Shown: piece after piece, positions 35,474-46,041 of the stretch
Numbering within the stretch: the first letter of the stretch is position 1
How the letters are laid out: each line of letters begins with the position of its first letter
Assembly (NCBI RefSeq): GCF_006152065.1
Contig: NZ_VDFW01000041.1
Span: 1-52,340, forward strand
DNA: 52,340 nt
Source: Amycolatopsis alkalitolerans
GTDB lineage: Bacteria; Actinomycetota; Actinomycetes; Mycobacteriales; Pseudonocardiaceae
Reading direction: 5' to 3'
Translations under genes and position numbers: made by a program
Notes under the pieces: model-generated
Database searches by the model: none
What the model saw: the letters and a program-made list of their open reading frames with translations, nothing else
Told to the model about the DNA's origin: nothing

Positions 35474-36982
35474 ATGCCGACTTCCTACGTCGCCGCGATC
35501 GATCAGGGCACCACCTCGACCCGGGCGATGATCTTCGACCACTCGGGCCGGGTGGTCGCCTCGGACCAGCGGGAGCACGAACAGATCTTCCCCAAGGCCG
35601 GCTGGGTCGAGCACAACGCGGAGGAGATCTGGGAGAACACAAGGGCGGTCACCGCCGGCGCACTGGCGACGGCCGATCTGACGGCGACGGACATCGCGGC
35701 CGTCGGTATCACCAACCAGCGGGAGACGGCGCTGGTATGGGATCGCAGGACGGGAAAGCCCGTCTACAACGCGATCGTCTGGCAGGACACCAGGACCGAT
35801 AAGATCGTCGCCGAACTGGGCGCGCTCGGCGGCGGGCAGGAACGCTACCGGGACAGGTCCGGCCTGCCGCTGGCCACGTACTTCTCGGGCCCGAAGATCA
35901 AGTGGATCCTGGACAACGTCGAGGGTGCCCGCGCCCGCGCCGAAGCGGGTGACCTGCTGTTCGGCAACATGGACACCTGGGTGCTGTGGAACATGACCGG
36001 CGGACCGGACGGCGGGATCCACGTCACGGACCCGACGAACGCGTCGCGCACGCTGCTGATGGACCTCGACACCCTGTCCTGGGACGAAGGCCACGCCGCG
36101 GACATGGGCATCCCGATGTCCATGCTCCCGGACATCCGGTCGTCCTCCGAGGAGTACGGCCGGGTGCGCGAGCGCGGTGTGCTGGCCGGGGTGCCGATCG
36201 CCGGGATCCTCGGCGACCAGCAGGCGGCCACCTTCGGGCAGGCGTGCCTCTCCCCCGGTGAAGCCAAGAACACCTACGGGACCGGCAACTTCGTGCTGCT
36301 CAACACCGGGACCGAGAAGGTCATGTCGCAGAACGGGCTGCTCACCACGGTCTGCTACAAGATCGGCTCGAACGACACCGTGTACGCGCTGGAAGGCTCG
36401 ATCGCGGTGACCGGTTCACTGGTCCAGTGGCTGCGGGACAACCTGGGTCTGATCAGCACGGCCGCCGAGATCGAGGAGCACGCGCGCACCGTCGAGGACA
36501 ACGGCGGCGCGTACTTCGTGCCGGCCTTCTCGGGCCTGTTCGCTCCCTACTGGCGTTCCGACGCCCGTGGCGCGATCGTCGGCCTGACGCGGTTCGTGAA
36601 CAGGGGCCATCTCGCTCGTGCTGTCCTGGAAGCGACGGCCTTTCAGTCACGTGAGGTCATCGAGGCCATGAACGCCGATTCGGGAGTGCCGCTGAAGTCC
36701 CTGAAAGTCGACGGCGGCATGGTCGTCAACGAACTGCTGATGCAGTTCCAGGCGGACATCCTCGGTGTGCCGGTGATCCGGCCGGTCGTCAGCGAAACCA
36801 CCGCGCTCGGCGCCGCGTACGCGGCAGGGCTCGCGGTCGGCTTCTGGGCGAGTGAAGACGACATCCGGAACAACTGGGCCCAGGACAAGGAATGGACCCC
36901 ATCCATGCCCGAGGAGACCCGCCAGGTGCAGTACCACAACTGGAAGAAGGCGGTCACGAAGACGTTCGACTGGGTCGAATAG
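35474..36982 (+). CDS. glpK: Glycerol kinase
   Basis: 502 residues, ATG preceded by AAGGAGG. Phosphorylates glycerol with ATP in the cytoplasm. Signature segments: [14 protein letters not shown] (phosphate loop), [20 protein letters not shown] (glycerol site), [30 protein letters not shown] and [20 protein letters not shown]. Full length with all domains. A strong terminator follows at 36997-37033. Confidence 0.96.
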   Translation: MPTSYVAAIDQGTTSTRAMIFDHSGRVVASDQREHEQIFPKAGWVEHNAEEIWENTRAVTAGALATADLTATDIAAVGITNQRETALVWDRRTGKPVYNAIVWQDTRTDKIVAELGALGGGQERYRDRSGLPLATYFSGPKIKWILDNVEGARARAEAGDLLFGNMDTWVLWNMTGGPDGGIHVTDPTNASRTLLMDLDTLSWDEGHAADMGIPMSMLPDIRSSSEEYGRVRERGVLAGVPIAGILGDQQAATFGQACLSPGEAKNTYGTGNFVLLNTGTEKVMSQNGLLTTVCYKIGSNDTVYALEGSIAVTGSLVQWLRDNLGLISTAAEIEEHARTVEDNGGAYFVPAFSGLFAPYWRSDARGAIVGLTRFVNRGHLARAVLEATAFQSREVIEAMNADSGVPLKSLKVDGGMVVNELLMQFQADILGVPVIRPVVSETTALGAAYAAGLAVGFWASEDDIRNNWAQDKEWTPSMPEETRQVQYHNWKKAVTKTFDWVE

Positions 36983-36996
36983 GCACGATCGTCCCG

Positions 36997-37033
36997 GCGG
37001 GGCCGCCCCTCCCACAGGGGTGGCCCCGCTTTT
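36997..37033 (+). terminator. Intrinsic terminator after glpFK
   Basis: A 13-base stem (GCGGGGCCGCCCC against GGGGTGGCCCCGC, with one G-U pair), a seven-base loop and a CTTTT run. It ends the glpF-glpK transcript and, because the arms are symmetrical, could also slow the convergent VOC gene's transcript. Confidence 0.85.
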
Positions 37034-37089
37034 CAGTTGTAGGAATCGGCTCCCTTCTTGGCGGAGCGGGCCAACGTCAGCTCTCGCGG

Positions 37090-37872
37090 TCAGCTCTCGG
37101 CGGGCACCGAGATCAGGCTGAACGGAACACCTTGGTCGTCGGCGACCTGGGCGAGCCGCCCGTACGGTGAATCCCGTGCCGGGCTGAGCACGGAACCGCC
37201 CAGCTCACCGACCTTGGCCACCGCGCCATCGGTGTCCGTGACGCCGAAATACGTGGTCCAGTGCGCGGGGATCTCGGCAGGTACCTCCGCCGGCAGCCCA
37301 CCGACCCCGCCGATGATGTGGTCGTTCACCTTCGCCGTGGCGTAGCTGAACCCCTCGCCGGACATGTCGTCGTACTCGTAGCCGAACACGCTGGCATAGA
37401 AGGCTTTCGCCGCCTCGAAATCGCGCGTCATGCACTCGTTCCACACGAGCGTCCCCGGCACGTTCGCGATCTGGACGCCGGTGGTCTGCCCGGCCTGCCA
37501 GATGCCGAACGCGGCGCCCGTCGGATCGAAGGCCATCGCGAGACGGCCGGCCGGACCGACGTCCCCGGGCGGCATCAGCAACTGCCCGCCCGCGGCGGTG
37601 ATCTTCTCGGCGGTCGAGTCCGCGTTCTCGGTCGCGAGATACGTCGTCCACACCGAGGGCATCTCTTCCATCCCGGGTGGCTTCGGCCCGATCGCGGCCG
37701 CGGCTCTGCCCTGCACGTGGGCGATCAGGTAGTTGCCGAACTCGGCACCCTGATCGACCAGGGTCCAGCCCAGCAGCGGACCGTAGAAATCGGCCGCACG
37801 CTTGGGATCGGGCACCATCACGTCCGCCCAGCACGGGGTGCCCGCGGGCCAGGGAGTGTCCCGGATCGTCAT
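37090..37872 (-). CDS. Two-domain VOC-family protein
   Basis: 260 residues from ATG 37872, six bases after AGGAGG. Two VOC modules: the first begins GTPCWADVMVPDPKRAADFY, the second GTLVWNECMTRDFEAAKAFY, each ending in a YGRLA or AGRLA type strand (PAGRLAMAFDPTGAAFGIW and SPYGRLAQVADDQGVPFSLI). Tandem VOC proteins of this kind resemble the CFP-30B/hydroxylase-like group; the chemical role is unknown. It is convergent with glpK. Confidence 0.88.
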   Translation of the reverse strand: MTIRDTPWPAGTPCWADVMVPDPKRAADFYGPLLGWTLVDQGAEFGNYLIAHVQGRAAAAIGPKPPGMEEMPSVWTTYLATENADSTAEKITAAGGQLLMPPGDVGPAGRLAMAFDPTGAAFGIWQAGQTTGVQIANVPGTLVWNECMTRDFEAAKAFYASVFGYEYDDMSGEGFSYATAKVNDHIIGGVGGLPAEVPAEIPAHWTTYFGVTDTDGAVAKVGELGGSVLSPARDSPYGRLAQVADDQGVPFSLISVPAES

Positions 37873-37943
37873 GATTGACCTCCTGCTTTTCGCCGGTTTG
37901 TGGTGACGGCCACAGTCTTGCACCACCCACCGACAAAAACGGG

Positions 37944-39347
37944 TCAGTCGAGGTCGTCGTGCCGCATCAGCTGGCGGCCGGCCTCCGTGATCGAGCCCGA
38001 GAGCGACGGGTACACCGAGAACGTCAGCGCGAGATGCTCGACGGTCAGCTGGTTCTGCACGGCGAGCGCGATCGGCAGGATCAGCTCGCTCGCGGTCGGG
38101 GCGACGACCACGCCGCCGACGACCACACCCGTCGCCGGGCGGCAGAACAGCTTCACGAACCCGTGGCGCAGCCCCTCCATCTTGGCCCGCGCGTTGGTCG
38201 CCAGCGGCAGCATGACCGTCCTCGCCGGCACCTCGCCGGAGTCGATCGCCTGCTGTGAGATGCCGACCGTGGCGATCTCGGGGTGGGTGAACACGTTCGC
38301 CGCGACCGTCTTGAGCTTGATCGGCGCGACCCCCTCGCCCAGCGCATGCCACATCGCGATGCGGCCCTGCATGCTGGCGACCGACGCGAGCATCAGGACG
38401 CCGGTGCAGTCACCGGCCGCGTACACGCCCGGCACGCTCGTGCGCGACACGCGGTCGACCGTGATGAACCCGCCCGGCCCCGGGTCGATGCCCACCCGTT
38501 CGAGGCCGATGTCGGTGGTGTTCGGGGTCGACCCGACGGTCATCAGCGCATGGCTCGCCTCGATCACCCGGCCATCGGTGAGGTGTACCGAGACGCCTTT
38601 CTCGGTCCGTTCGACCCGATCGGCGCGCGCGTGCTTGGCCACCGCGGTACCGCGCTGGGAGAAGACCTCTTCGAGCACGGCGGCGGCGTCGGCGTCCTCG
38701 TGGGGCAGCACGCGGTCGCGGCTGGAGATCACCGTGACCTTGACGCCCATCTCGGTGTACGCGGAGGCGAACTCGGCGCCCGTCACGCCGGAACCGATGA
38801 CGGCGAGGTGCTCGGGCAGTTCACGCAGGTCGTAGAGCTGGCGCCAGTCGAGGATGCGCTCACCGTCGGGCACCGCCCCGGGCAGCACACGCGGGGTGGC
38901 GCCGGTCGAGACGAGCACGACGTCGGCGTCGAGCACCTCCGGCTCGCCCGAGCGGGGGGTGACCAGGACCTTGTGCTGCGCGAGACCGGGCTCGTCGTCG
39001 TGGAAACGCGCCCGGCCGATGATCACCCGCACGCCTTCACGCTGGACACGGGCCCGGATGTCGGCCGACTGCGCGAGCGCGAGGCCCTTCACTCGCCCGT
39101 GCACCGTGCGCAGGTCGACGCTCATGTCCGCCATGTCGGTGGCGATGCCCAGCTCACCGAGGCTGTGCATGCTCGCGCGGGCGCCGGAGGAGGCGATGAA
39201 AGTCTTGGACGGGACGCAGTCGTAGAGCACGCAGGCGCCGCCGAGGCCGTCCCGCTCGACGATCGTGACATTCGCGCCGTGCTGAGCCGCCACCAACGCC
39301 GCCTCGTAACCCGCCGGGCCGCCGCCCATGATCACGATTCTGGTCAC
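37944..39347 (-). CDS. lpdA: NAD(P)H-quinone dehydrogenase of the lipoamide-dehydrogenase family
   Basis: 467 residues. FAD motif VIMGGGPAGYEAALVAAQHG, the redox region GGACVLYDCVPSKT (Cys-x4-Cys retained), NAD(P) motif LAVIGSGVTGAEFASAY and VYAAGDCTG. The C-terminal HPTxxE catalytic pair of true lipoamide dehydrogenases reads YPSLSGS, so His and Glu are missing. This matches mycobacterial LpdA (Rv3303c), a quinone reductase, and the position next to the glycerol-3-phosphate dehydrogenase locus is also shared. Role: cytoplasmic quinone reduction, possibly oxidative-stress defence. Confidence 0.92.
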   Translation of the reverse strand: MTRIVIMGGGPAGYEAALVAAQHGANVTIVERDGLGGACVLYDCVPSKTFIASSGARASMHSLGELGIATDMADMSVDLRTVHGRVKGLALAQSADIRARVQREGVRVIIGRARFHDDEPGLAQHKVLVTPRSGEPEVLDADVVLVSTGATPRVLPGAVPDGERILDWRQLYDLRELPEHLAVIGSGVTGAEFASAYTEMGVKVTVISSRDRVLPHEDADAAAVLEEVFSQRGTAVAKHARADRVERTEKGVSVHLTDGRVIEASHALMTVGSTPNTTDIGLERVGIDPGPGGFITVDRVSRTSVPGVYAAGDCTGVLMLASVASMQGRIAMWHALGEGVAPIKLKTVAANVFTHPEIATVGISQQAIDSGEVPARTVMLPLATNARAKMEGLRHGFVKLFCRPATGVVVGGVVVAPTASELILPIALAVQNQLTVEHLALTFSVYPSLSGSITEAGRQLMRHDDLD

Positions 39348-39437
39348 GTCTTCACCCTCCTGTCACACCGCTCATGTCCACCTTAGGAGTCCATACCTGG
39401 AGTACGTCCGGCCGGGTGAGGCGCAGGCGGCTAATCT

Positions 39438-39896
39438 GTGCCGGTGCCGTTGTATGCCGCTTACGGGTCCAACATGGAGCCCGCCCAGATGATGGAGCGC
39501 GCCCCCCACTCGCCGATGGCGGGCACGGGCTGGCTGGAAGGCTGGCGGCTGACCTTCGGTGGCGAGGACCTCGGCTGGGAAGGCGCGCTCGCGACCATCG
39601 TCGAGGACCCGGGCTCCCGGGTGTTCGTGGTGATCTACGACGTCACACCGCTCGACGAAGGGCTCCTGGACCGCTGGGAAGGCGGCGAACTGGGGCTCCA
39701 CAACAAGATCCGGCTGCGCGTCCAGACAATGGACGGTTCGGTCCTGGCCTGGCTCTACGTGCTGGACGCCTACGAGGGCGGCCTGCCCTCGGCCCGCTAC
39801 CTCGGCGTCCTCGCCGACGCGGCCGAAGCCGCCGGCGCCCCCACGGACTACGTCGACGACCTGCGCACCCGCCCCTGCCGCGGCATCGCCACCTAA
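39438..39896 (+). CDS. Gamma-glutamylcyclotransferase-like protein
   Basis: 152 residues from GTG 39438 (GTG 39444 is equally possible). The cyclotransferase-fold signature YAAYGSNM starts the protein, followed by GTGWLEGWRLTFGGED, VFVVIYDVTPLDEGLLDRWE and the C-terminal SARYLGVLADAAEAAGAP. Orthologous position to mycobacterial Rv3304, beside lpdA. The substrate is not known. A 21-bp repeat array begins 10 bases after its stop. Confidence 0.88.
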   Translation: MPVPLYAAYGSNMEPAQMMERAPHSPMAGTGWLEGWRLTFGGEDLGWEGALATIVEDPGSRVFVVIYDVTPLDEGLLDRWEGGELGLHNKIRLRVQTMDGSVLAWLYVLDAYEGGLPSARYLGVLADAAEAAGAPTDYVDDLRTRPCRGIAT

Positions 39897-39906
39897 CCCA
39901 CTCCCC

Positions 39907-39990
39907 GATTTTGCCCCGCGCGTCGCCGAGTTGGCCCTCCCCCGCGCCGAATTGGCTCACCTCGCCCGCGAATTCGCCGATCACGCTCCG
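39907..39990 (+). repeat. 21-bp tandem repeat array at convergent gene ends (four units)
   Basis: Head-to-tail units start at 39907, 39928, 39949 and 39970, exactly 21 bases apart: GATTTTGCC..., GAGTTGGCC..., GAATTGGCT... and GAATTCGCC.... The consensus start GARTTGGCC matches the units at 21837-21899 and 41022-41064. The last unit runs 10 bases into the 3' end of the DUF559 gene. No coding capacity. Confidence 0.65.
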
Positions 39991-40916
39991 AGCGGGTACC
40001 GCCGCTCGGAGAATGCCAGTCGGAGCTCGGCAAGAAATCGGGCTGGCTCAGCCAAGTCCTCCTTGCGGACCCGGACGATTCGCCAACCTCGACCGGCCAA
40101 CCGCCGATCCCGCTCGGAGTCATAATCGTCGCGGCCCTCGTGGGCCTCGTAACCATCGTATTCGACGCCGATTCGCAGCTCGGGCCACGCGAGATCGAGC
40201 CGGTACAGCAATTCACCGCTCAGCGTGAAAATAGGGTGTTGCGTTACCGGGTTCGGAAATCCCGCGTCGGTGATGACGAGTCGGAGCCGGCTCTCCTGCG
40301 GCGACTCCGCACCGCGAACCCCGAGCGCCAGCAACGATTCGGCGATCCTCACCCCACGACGGTCGTCGCGGTGCATCAAATGCAGATCGACCGCGTCGAG
40401 CAGTGCTTTCGTGTTCCGATCGGACAGACCCGCGAGCGCCTGGTCAAGACAGGCAAGGGCCTTCCAGCGGACCTCGCCGCAGAGCAGTTCGGTGATCACC
40501 GCGTCCAGGGAGAAAACCGGCAGCCCGTACCGCGTTACGACGTCCTCCCCGGTGAAACGGCCGTGATGGACGACCAAGCCGGTCGTCGAGCGAACCCAAC
40601 TCGAGTACGGAACGGTAACGTGTACTTCGAATGCCTCGGCCGCGGTGAGTCCATGCAGGACGGCGGCGGTGTTCCGGGACAACACCGCATCCTTCCCGGC
40701 CAGAAGTAGCGCGGCCGATGCGCGTGTGACCGGGTCGAGCACGCGCTTCCCGTCCACCACGATTCCACGCCACAGCTGGACGAAGACGCCGTCCTTCAAG
40801 GCGCCGCGGAGCGCGCGTTCGCCGAGCGCGTTGGCGACGTCTCGCCTCCGCGCCGCACCATGTTCTGAATTCGGAATGCCAAACACATACCAAGATTGGC
40901 CCCAGCGAACTGCCAT
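39981..40916 (-). CDS. DUF559 (Vsr-like nuclease fold) protein with AbiEi-type N-terminal region
   Basis: 311 residues from ATG 40916; a TTG at 40946 would add ten. The C-terminal ~100 residues form a PD-(D/E)xK/Vsr-like DUF559 domain: YRLDLAWPELRIGVEYDGYE, then DSERDRRLAGRGWRIVRV. The N-terminal ~170 residues resemble the winged-helix and transferase-like parts of AbiEi-type proteins (VANALGERALRGALKDGVFV, SRNTAAVLHGL). This fused layout is common and often multicopy in actinobacteria; a defence or toxin-antitoxin-related role is suspected but unproven. No AbiEii partner gene is adjacent. Confidence 0.82.
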   Translation of the reverse strand: MAVRWGQSWYVFGIPNSEHGAARRRDVANALGERALRGALKDGVFVQLWRGIVVDGKRVLDPVTRASAALLLAGKDAVLSRNTAAVLHGLTAAEAFEVHVTVPYSSWVRSTTGLVVHHGRFTGEDVVTRYGLPVFSLDAVITELLCGEVRWKALACLDQALAGLSDRNTKALLDAVDLHLMHRDDRRGVRIAESLLALGVRGAESPQESRLRLVITDAGFPNPVTQHPIFTLSGELLYRLDLAWPELRIGVEYDGYEAHEGRDDYDSERDRRLAGRGWRIVRVRKEDLAEPARFLAELRLAFSERRYPLGA

Positions 40917-40975
40917 GGTGGACTTGAAAGCGAAATCTGTGGACAACTGGCTCGTTGTGGATAGCCGGCCAAAGC

Positions 40976-41084
40976 GTGTTGGCCCGCTACGTCGCTGTGT
41001 TCACCCCGCACGGGGCCAATTCAGTGACGCGGCGGGCCAACTCGGCGACGCGGCGGGCCAACACGCCTTCGGACTAGGCGAGGG
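40976..41084. repeat. Inverted array of 21-bp units forming a large potential hairpin
   Basis: Plus-strand units start at 40976 (GTGTTGGCCCGC...) and 40997; minus-strand units start at 41022, 41043 and 41064, each 21 bases apart. 40976-40997 pairs with 41043-41064 at 20 of 22 positions, giving a long stem around a 45-base middle. It lies just past the stop (41074) of the amidohydrolase, and the last minus-strand unit overlaps it. A 3'-end or terminator role is plausible. Confidence 0.65.
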
Positions 41085-42369
41085 CGGTCAGGGCGGTGTG
41101 GACCATGCAGCGGATGCCGACGGGCAGGGCCCGCTCGTCGAGCTGGAACGTCGGGCGATGCAGGTCACGCATCTCACCCTCACCGCTCCACACGCCGAGC
41201 CGGAAGAAACCGCCGGGGACGTGCTCGAGGTACCACGCGAAGTCCTCGCCGCCCGACGACTGCTCCGTCCCGGTCAGCGCGTGCTCACCGAGCGCCGCTT
41301 CGACACCCGCCTGCAGGATCGCGGTGCTGTCCCCGTCTCCGACGAGCGGCGGCACCCCGCGCCGGTAGTCCAGTTCGAACCCGACACCGGTCGGCGCGAG
41401 CAGCGACTCGACGGACGACGCGACGAGCGGTTCGAGAGCCTTCCAGACCTCATGCTCGGCAGTGCGCAGAGTGCCGCGCAGCGCACCGTCCTGGGGCACG
41501 GCGTTCGCCGCCTGGCCGGCATGCACCGCACCCCACACCAGCACCGTTCCCGACCGCGGGTCGACGCGGCGCGACAGCAGCGACGGCAGCGACGTGATGA
41601 CCACGCCGAGCGCGTGCACCAGGTCCGCCGTCAGATGCGGGCGCGACGTGTGCCCGCCGGGCGAGGTCAGCCGCAACTCGATCAGGTCCGCGGCCGACGT
41701 CAGCGCGCCGACCCGGGAACCGACCTGGCCGACCTGCACGCGCGGGTCGCAGTGCAGCCCGAAGATGCGGTCGACCCCGTCGAGCCCGCCGGCGTCGATC
41801 ACGTCGAGCGCACCGCCCGGCATGACCTCCTCGGCCGGCTGGAAGATCAGCCGGACCCGGCCCGGCAGTTCCGGCGCGGACGCCAGCGCGAGCCCGGCGC
41901 CGAGCAGGATGGCGGTGTGCGCGTCATGCCCGCAGGCGTGCGTCGCACCCTCCACGCTGGATGAATAGGGCAACCCGGTCGCCTCGGTGAGGGGCAGCGC
42001 ATCGATGTCCGCACGCAGCGCCACGCAGGTGGGGCCGCTGCCGACGTCGCAGATGACGCCGGTGCCGCCGGGCAGGACCTCCGGATCGAGGCCGGCCGAG
42101 CGCAGCACGGTGCAGATCAGTTCGGTCGTCGCGTATTCGTGCCGGGAGAGCTCCGGACTGGCGTGGATGCGGCGACGCCACGCGACCACATCGGCCCCGT
42201 GCCGGTCCAGCCACTCGTCCAGCCAGAACGGTCCTCTTCCCGCACCGAGGTCGGTCACGGGTGCCATGCTGACGCCGTCCTCGGTGATCAGCGCGTCCGA
42301 TGCCCCGAAAGAGGCAGCGCGCTCGCCGCGGTCGCCGGGAAGCTCCCGCCATGAGTCCAGCACGGTCAC
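41074..42369 (-). CDS. M20-family metallo-amidohydrolase (AmiA/AmiB-like)
   Basis: 431 residues from GTG 42369, six bases after GGAGG. M20D peptidase features: AWRRRIHASPELSRHEYATT, the metal-site segments VALRADIDALPLTE, THACGHDAHTAILLGAG and IFQPAEEVMPGG, and the C-terminal SGGEDFAWYLEHVPGGFFRLG. Likely hydrolyses N-acyl or amide conjugates. It takes the place of mycobacterial amiA1/amiB1 between the cyclotransferase-like gene and deoD. The first ~34 residues are not normal for the family, so ATG 42267 remains a possible start. A palindrome lies 40 bases upstream. Confidence 0.9.
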   Translation of the reverse strand: MTVLDSWRELPGDRGERAASFGASDALITEDGVSMAPVTDLGAGRGPFWLDEWLDRHGADVVAWRRRIHASPELSRHEYATTELICTVLRSAGLDPEVLPGGTGVICDVGSGPTCVALRADIDALPLTEATGLPYSSSVEGATHACGHDAHTAILLGAGLALASAPELPGRVRLIFQPAEEVMPGGALDVIDAGGLDGVDRIFGLHCDPRVQVGQVGSRVGALTSAADLIELRLTSPGGHTSRPHLTADLVHALGVVITSLPSLLSRRVDPRSGTVLVWGAVHAGQAANAVPQDGALRGTLRTAEHEVWKALEPLVASSVESLLAPTGVGFELDYRRGVPPLVGDGDSTAILQAGVEAALGEHALTGTEQSSGGEDFAWYLEHVPGGFFRLGVWSGEGEMRDLHRPTFQLDERALPVGIRCMVHTALTALA

Positions 42370-42408
42370 ACCGAACCTCCAAATGCACAAAGCGTGTAAC
42401 CCATTTGA

Positions 42409-42420
42409 TGCAATATTGCA
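42409..42420. promoter_or_regulatory. Perfect 12-base palindrome upstream of the amidohydrolase
   Basis: TGCAATATTGCA, embedded in a locally AT-rich stretch (42395-42425) immediately upstream of the amidohydrolase start. It resembles half-site patterns bound by GntR or Lrp-type regulators. No regulator gene is adjacent. Confidence 0.4.
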
Positions 42421-42529
42421 CTATGCAGGCGGCAAAAACCTCGCCCTGGCGGGGGCTGAAGACGGCCGGTAGTGGATCTGCGTTGAACGGTACGGGGCAC
42501 TTCGGCCCACCTGTACTAGCGGTACCGCT

Positions 42530-42838
42530 TCACTTACCTTTCGCCTGGTCGGAGGACTTCTTCCGCTTCTTCCGCCGGATGCTCCGTCCCCACAGGACGA
42601 TACCGAGCAGCACGGCCGCGATGACCCCGACGACGATCTTGTTCTTGGTCTTCTGCGCGTTCGCGCGCTCGTTGTCCGCGGGGTCGATGACCGGCCCGAC
42701 GGGCGCGTTGGCCTGTTCGGCGAGCGGTCCGTGCACGACGGACACCACGGCCGGAGCCGCGGCGGCGGCGGTCGGCGCGCCGAACGACAGCAGCACGCCA
42801 AGCAGCAACGCGGACACCAGACCGCGCATCTTCCTCAT
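42530..42838 (-). CDS. Small exported membrane-anchored protein
   Basis: 102 residues from ATG 42838. A signal peptide (MRKMRGLVSALLLGVLLSFG, with an AAAAA cleavage region ~22-28) precedes a ~45-residue exterior stretch (VHGPLAEQANAPVGPVIDPA), a single membrane segment (~67-83, IVVGVIAAVLLGIVLWG) and a very basic cytoplasmic tail (RRKKRKK). No known domain. It lies 53 bases after meaB on the same strand and may be read through from the mut operon. Confidence 0.75.
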   Translation of the reverse strand: MRKMRGLVSALLLGVLLSFGAPTAAAAAPAVVSVVHGPLAEQANAPVGPVIDPADNERANAQKTKNKIVVGVIAAVLLGIVLWGRSIRRKKRKKSSDQAKGK

Positions 42839-42891
42839 CTGGCTTGCCTTTCCCTCGACACGGCATAGTGTGCCTGGCCGGATATGGGAAG

Positions 42892-43875
42892 TCACGCTCC
42901 GAAAGCATCCAGAATGCGCTGTGCCGCGAGCGTCGCGGTCAGTTCGCCGTTCCGGACCGCCTGTTCGACCTCGGGCACGATCGCTCGCACCCCGGAATGT
43001 TCGGCGAGCCTGCCGAGCAGTTGCTCGCGCACCATCGACCACGTCCAGTCGACCTGCTGCTGCTTTCGTTTGGCGTCCAGTTCGCCCGATTCGAGCAGTT
43101 GTTCGCGGTGCCGTTCGATCTGCTGCCACACCGTGTCGAGCCCGACGTCGTTCAGCCCGCTGCAGGTCAGCACGGGTGGTGTCCAGGACGCGTCGGGCCC
43201 GTAGATCATCCGCAACGCGCCGGCCAGCTCCCGCGCCGCCCGCTTCGCGTCGCGTTCGTGCTCGCCGTCGGCCTTGTTCACGGCGATCACGTCGGCGAGT
43301 TCCAGCACGCCCTTCTTGATGCCCTGCAGCTGATCGCCGGTGCGGGCCAGGGTCAGGTACAGGAAGCAGTCGACCATGTTCGCCACGGTGACCTCCGATT
43401 GGCCGACGCCAACGGTCTCCACCAGCACGACGTCGTACCCCGCCGCCTCCATCAGCACGATCGTCTCGCGGGTCGCGCGGGCGACGCCGCCGAGCGTGCC
43501 CGACGTCGGGGAAGGCCGGATGAACGCCGCCGGGTCGACCGCGAGCCGGGCCATCCGGGTCTTGTCGCCGAGGATGCTCCCGCCGGTCCGGGTGGACGAC
43601 GGGTCCACGGCGAGCACCGCGACCCGGTGCCCGGCCTCGGTGAGATCGGTGCCGAGCTGGTCGATGAACGTCGACTTGCCGACCCCGGGCACGCCCGTGA
43701 TGCCGACCCGGCGCGCCCCACCCGTGTGCGGCAGCAGCTCGACCAGCAGTTCCTGTGCCTGCCCGCGATGGTCGGCGCGGTTGGACTCGACGAGCGTGAT
43801 CGCGCGCGAAAGGGTGCCGCGGTCCCCCGCGAGCACGCCTTTCACATACGCGCCGACGTCGACGTTACGGGCCAC
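42892..43875 (-). CDS. meaB: Methylmalonyl-CoA mutase-associated GTPase chaperone
   Basis: 327 residues from GTG 43875, directly abutting the mutB stop. G3E-type GTPase: P-loop [12 protein letters not shown] (58-69), [29 protein letters not shown] (G3 region) and NKADGE. MeaB gates cobalamin loading and protects MutAB from inactivation. It is the third gene of the mutA-mutB-meaB operon. Confidence 0.95.
   Translation of the reverse strand: MARNVDVGAYVKGVLAGDRGTLSRAITLVESNRADHRGQAQELLVELLPHTGGARRVGITGVPGVGKSTFIDQLGTDLTEAGHRVAVLAVDPSSTRTGGSILGDKTRMARLAVDPAAFIRPSPTSGTLGGVARATRETIVLMEAAGYDVVLVETVGVGQSEVTVANMVDCFLYLTLARTGDQLQGIKKGVLELADVIAVNKADGEHERDAKRAARELAGALRMIYGPDASWTPPVLTCSGLNDVGLDTVWQQIERHREQLLESGELDAKRKQQQVDWTWSMVREQLLGRLAEHSGVRAIVPEVEQAVRNGELTATLAAQRILDAFGA

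Positions 43876-46037
<2,162 letters not shown>

Positions 46038-46041
<4 letters not shown>

Noticed and set aside
37064..37084. Possible single 21-bp repeat unit between glpK and the VOC gene
   Set aside because: Only one degenerate GTTGGCCCGC-like match and no periodicity, so not counted with the repeat family.
39907..41084. Repeat arrays considered as CRISPR
   Set aside because: Period is only 21 bases with no separate spacer sequences, units diverge, and no cas genes are present.
42518..42529. AGCGGTACCGCT palindrome after the small membrane-protein gene
   Set aside because: Short, no poly-T, and common in GC-rich DNA; not enough to call an operator or terminator.
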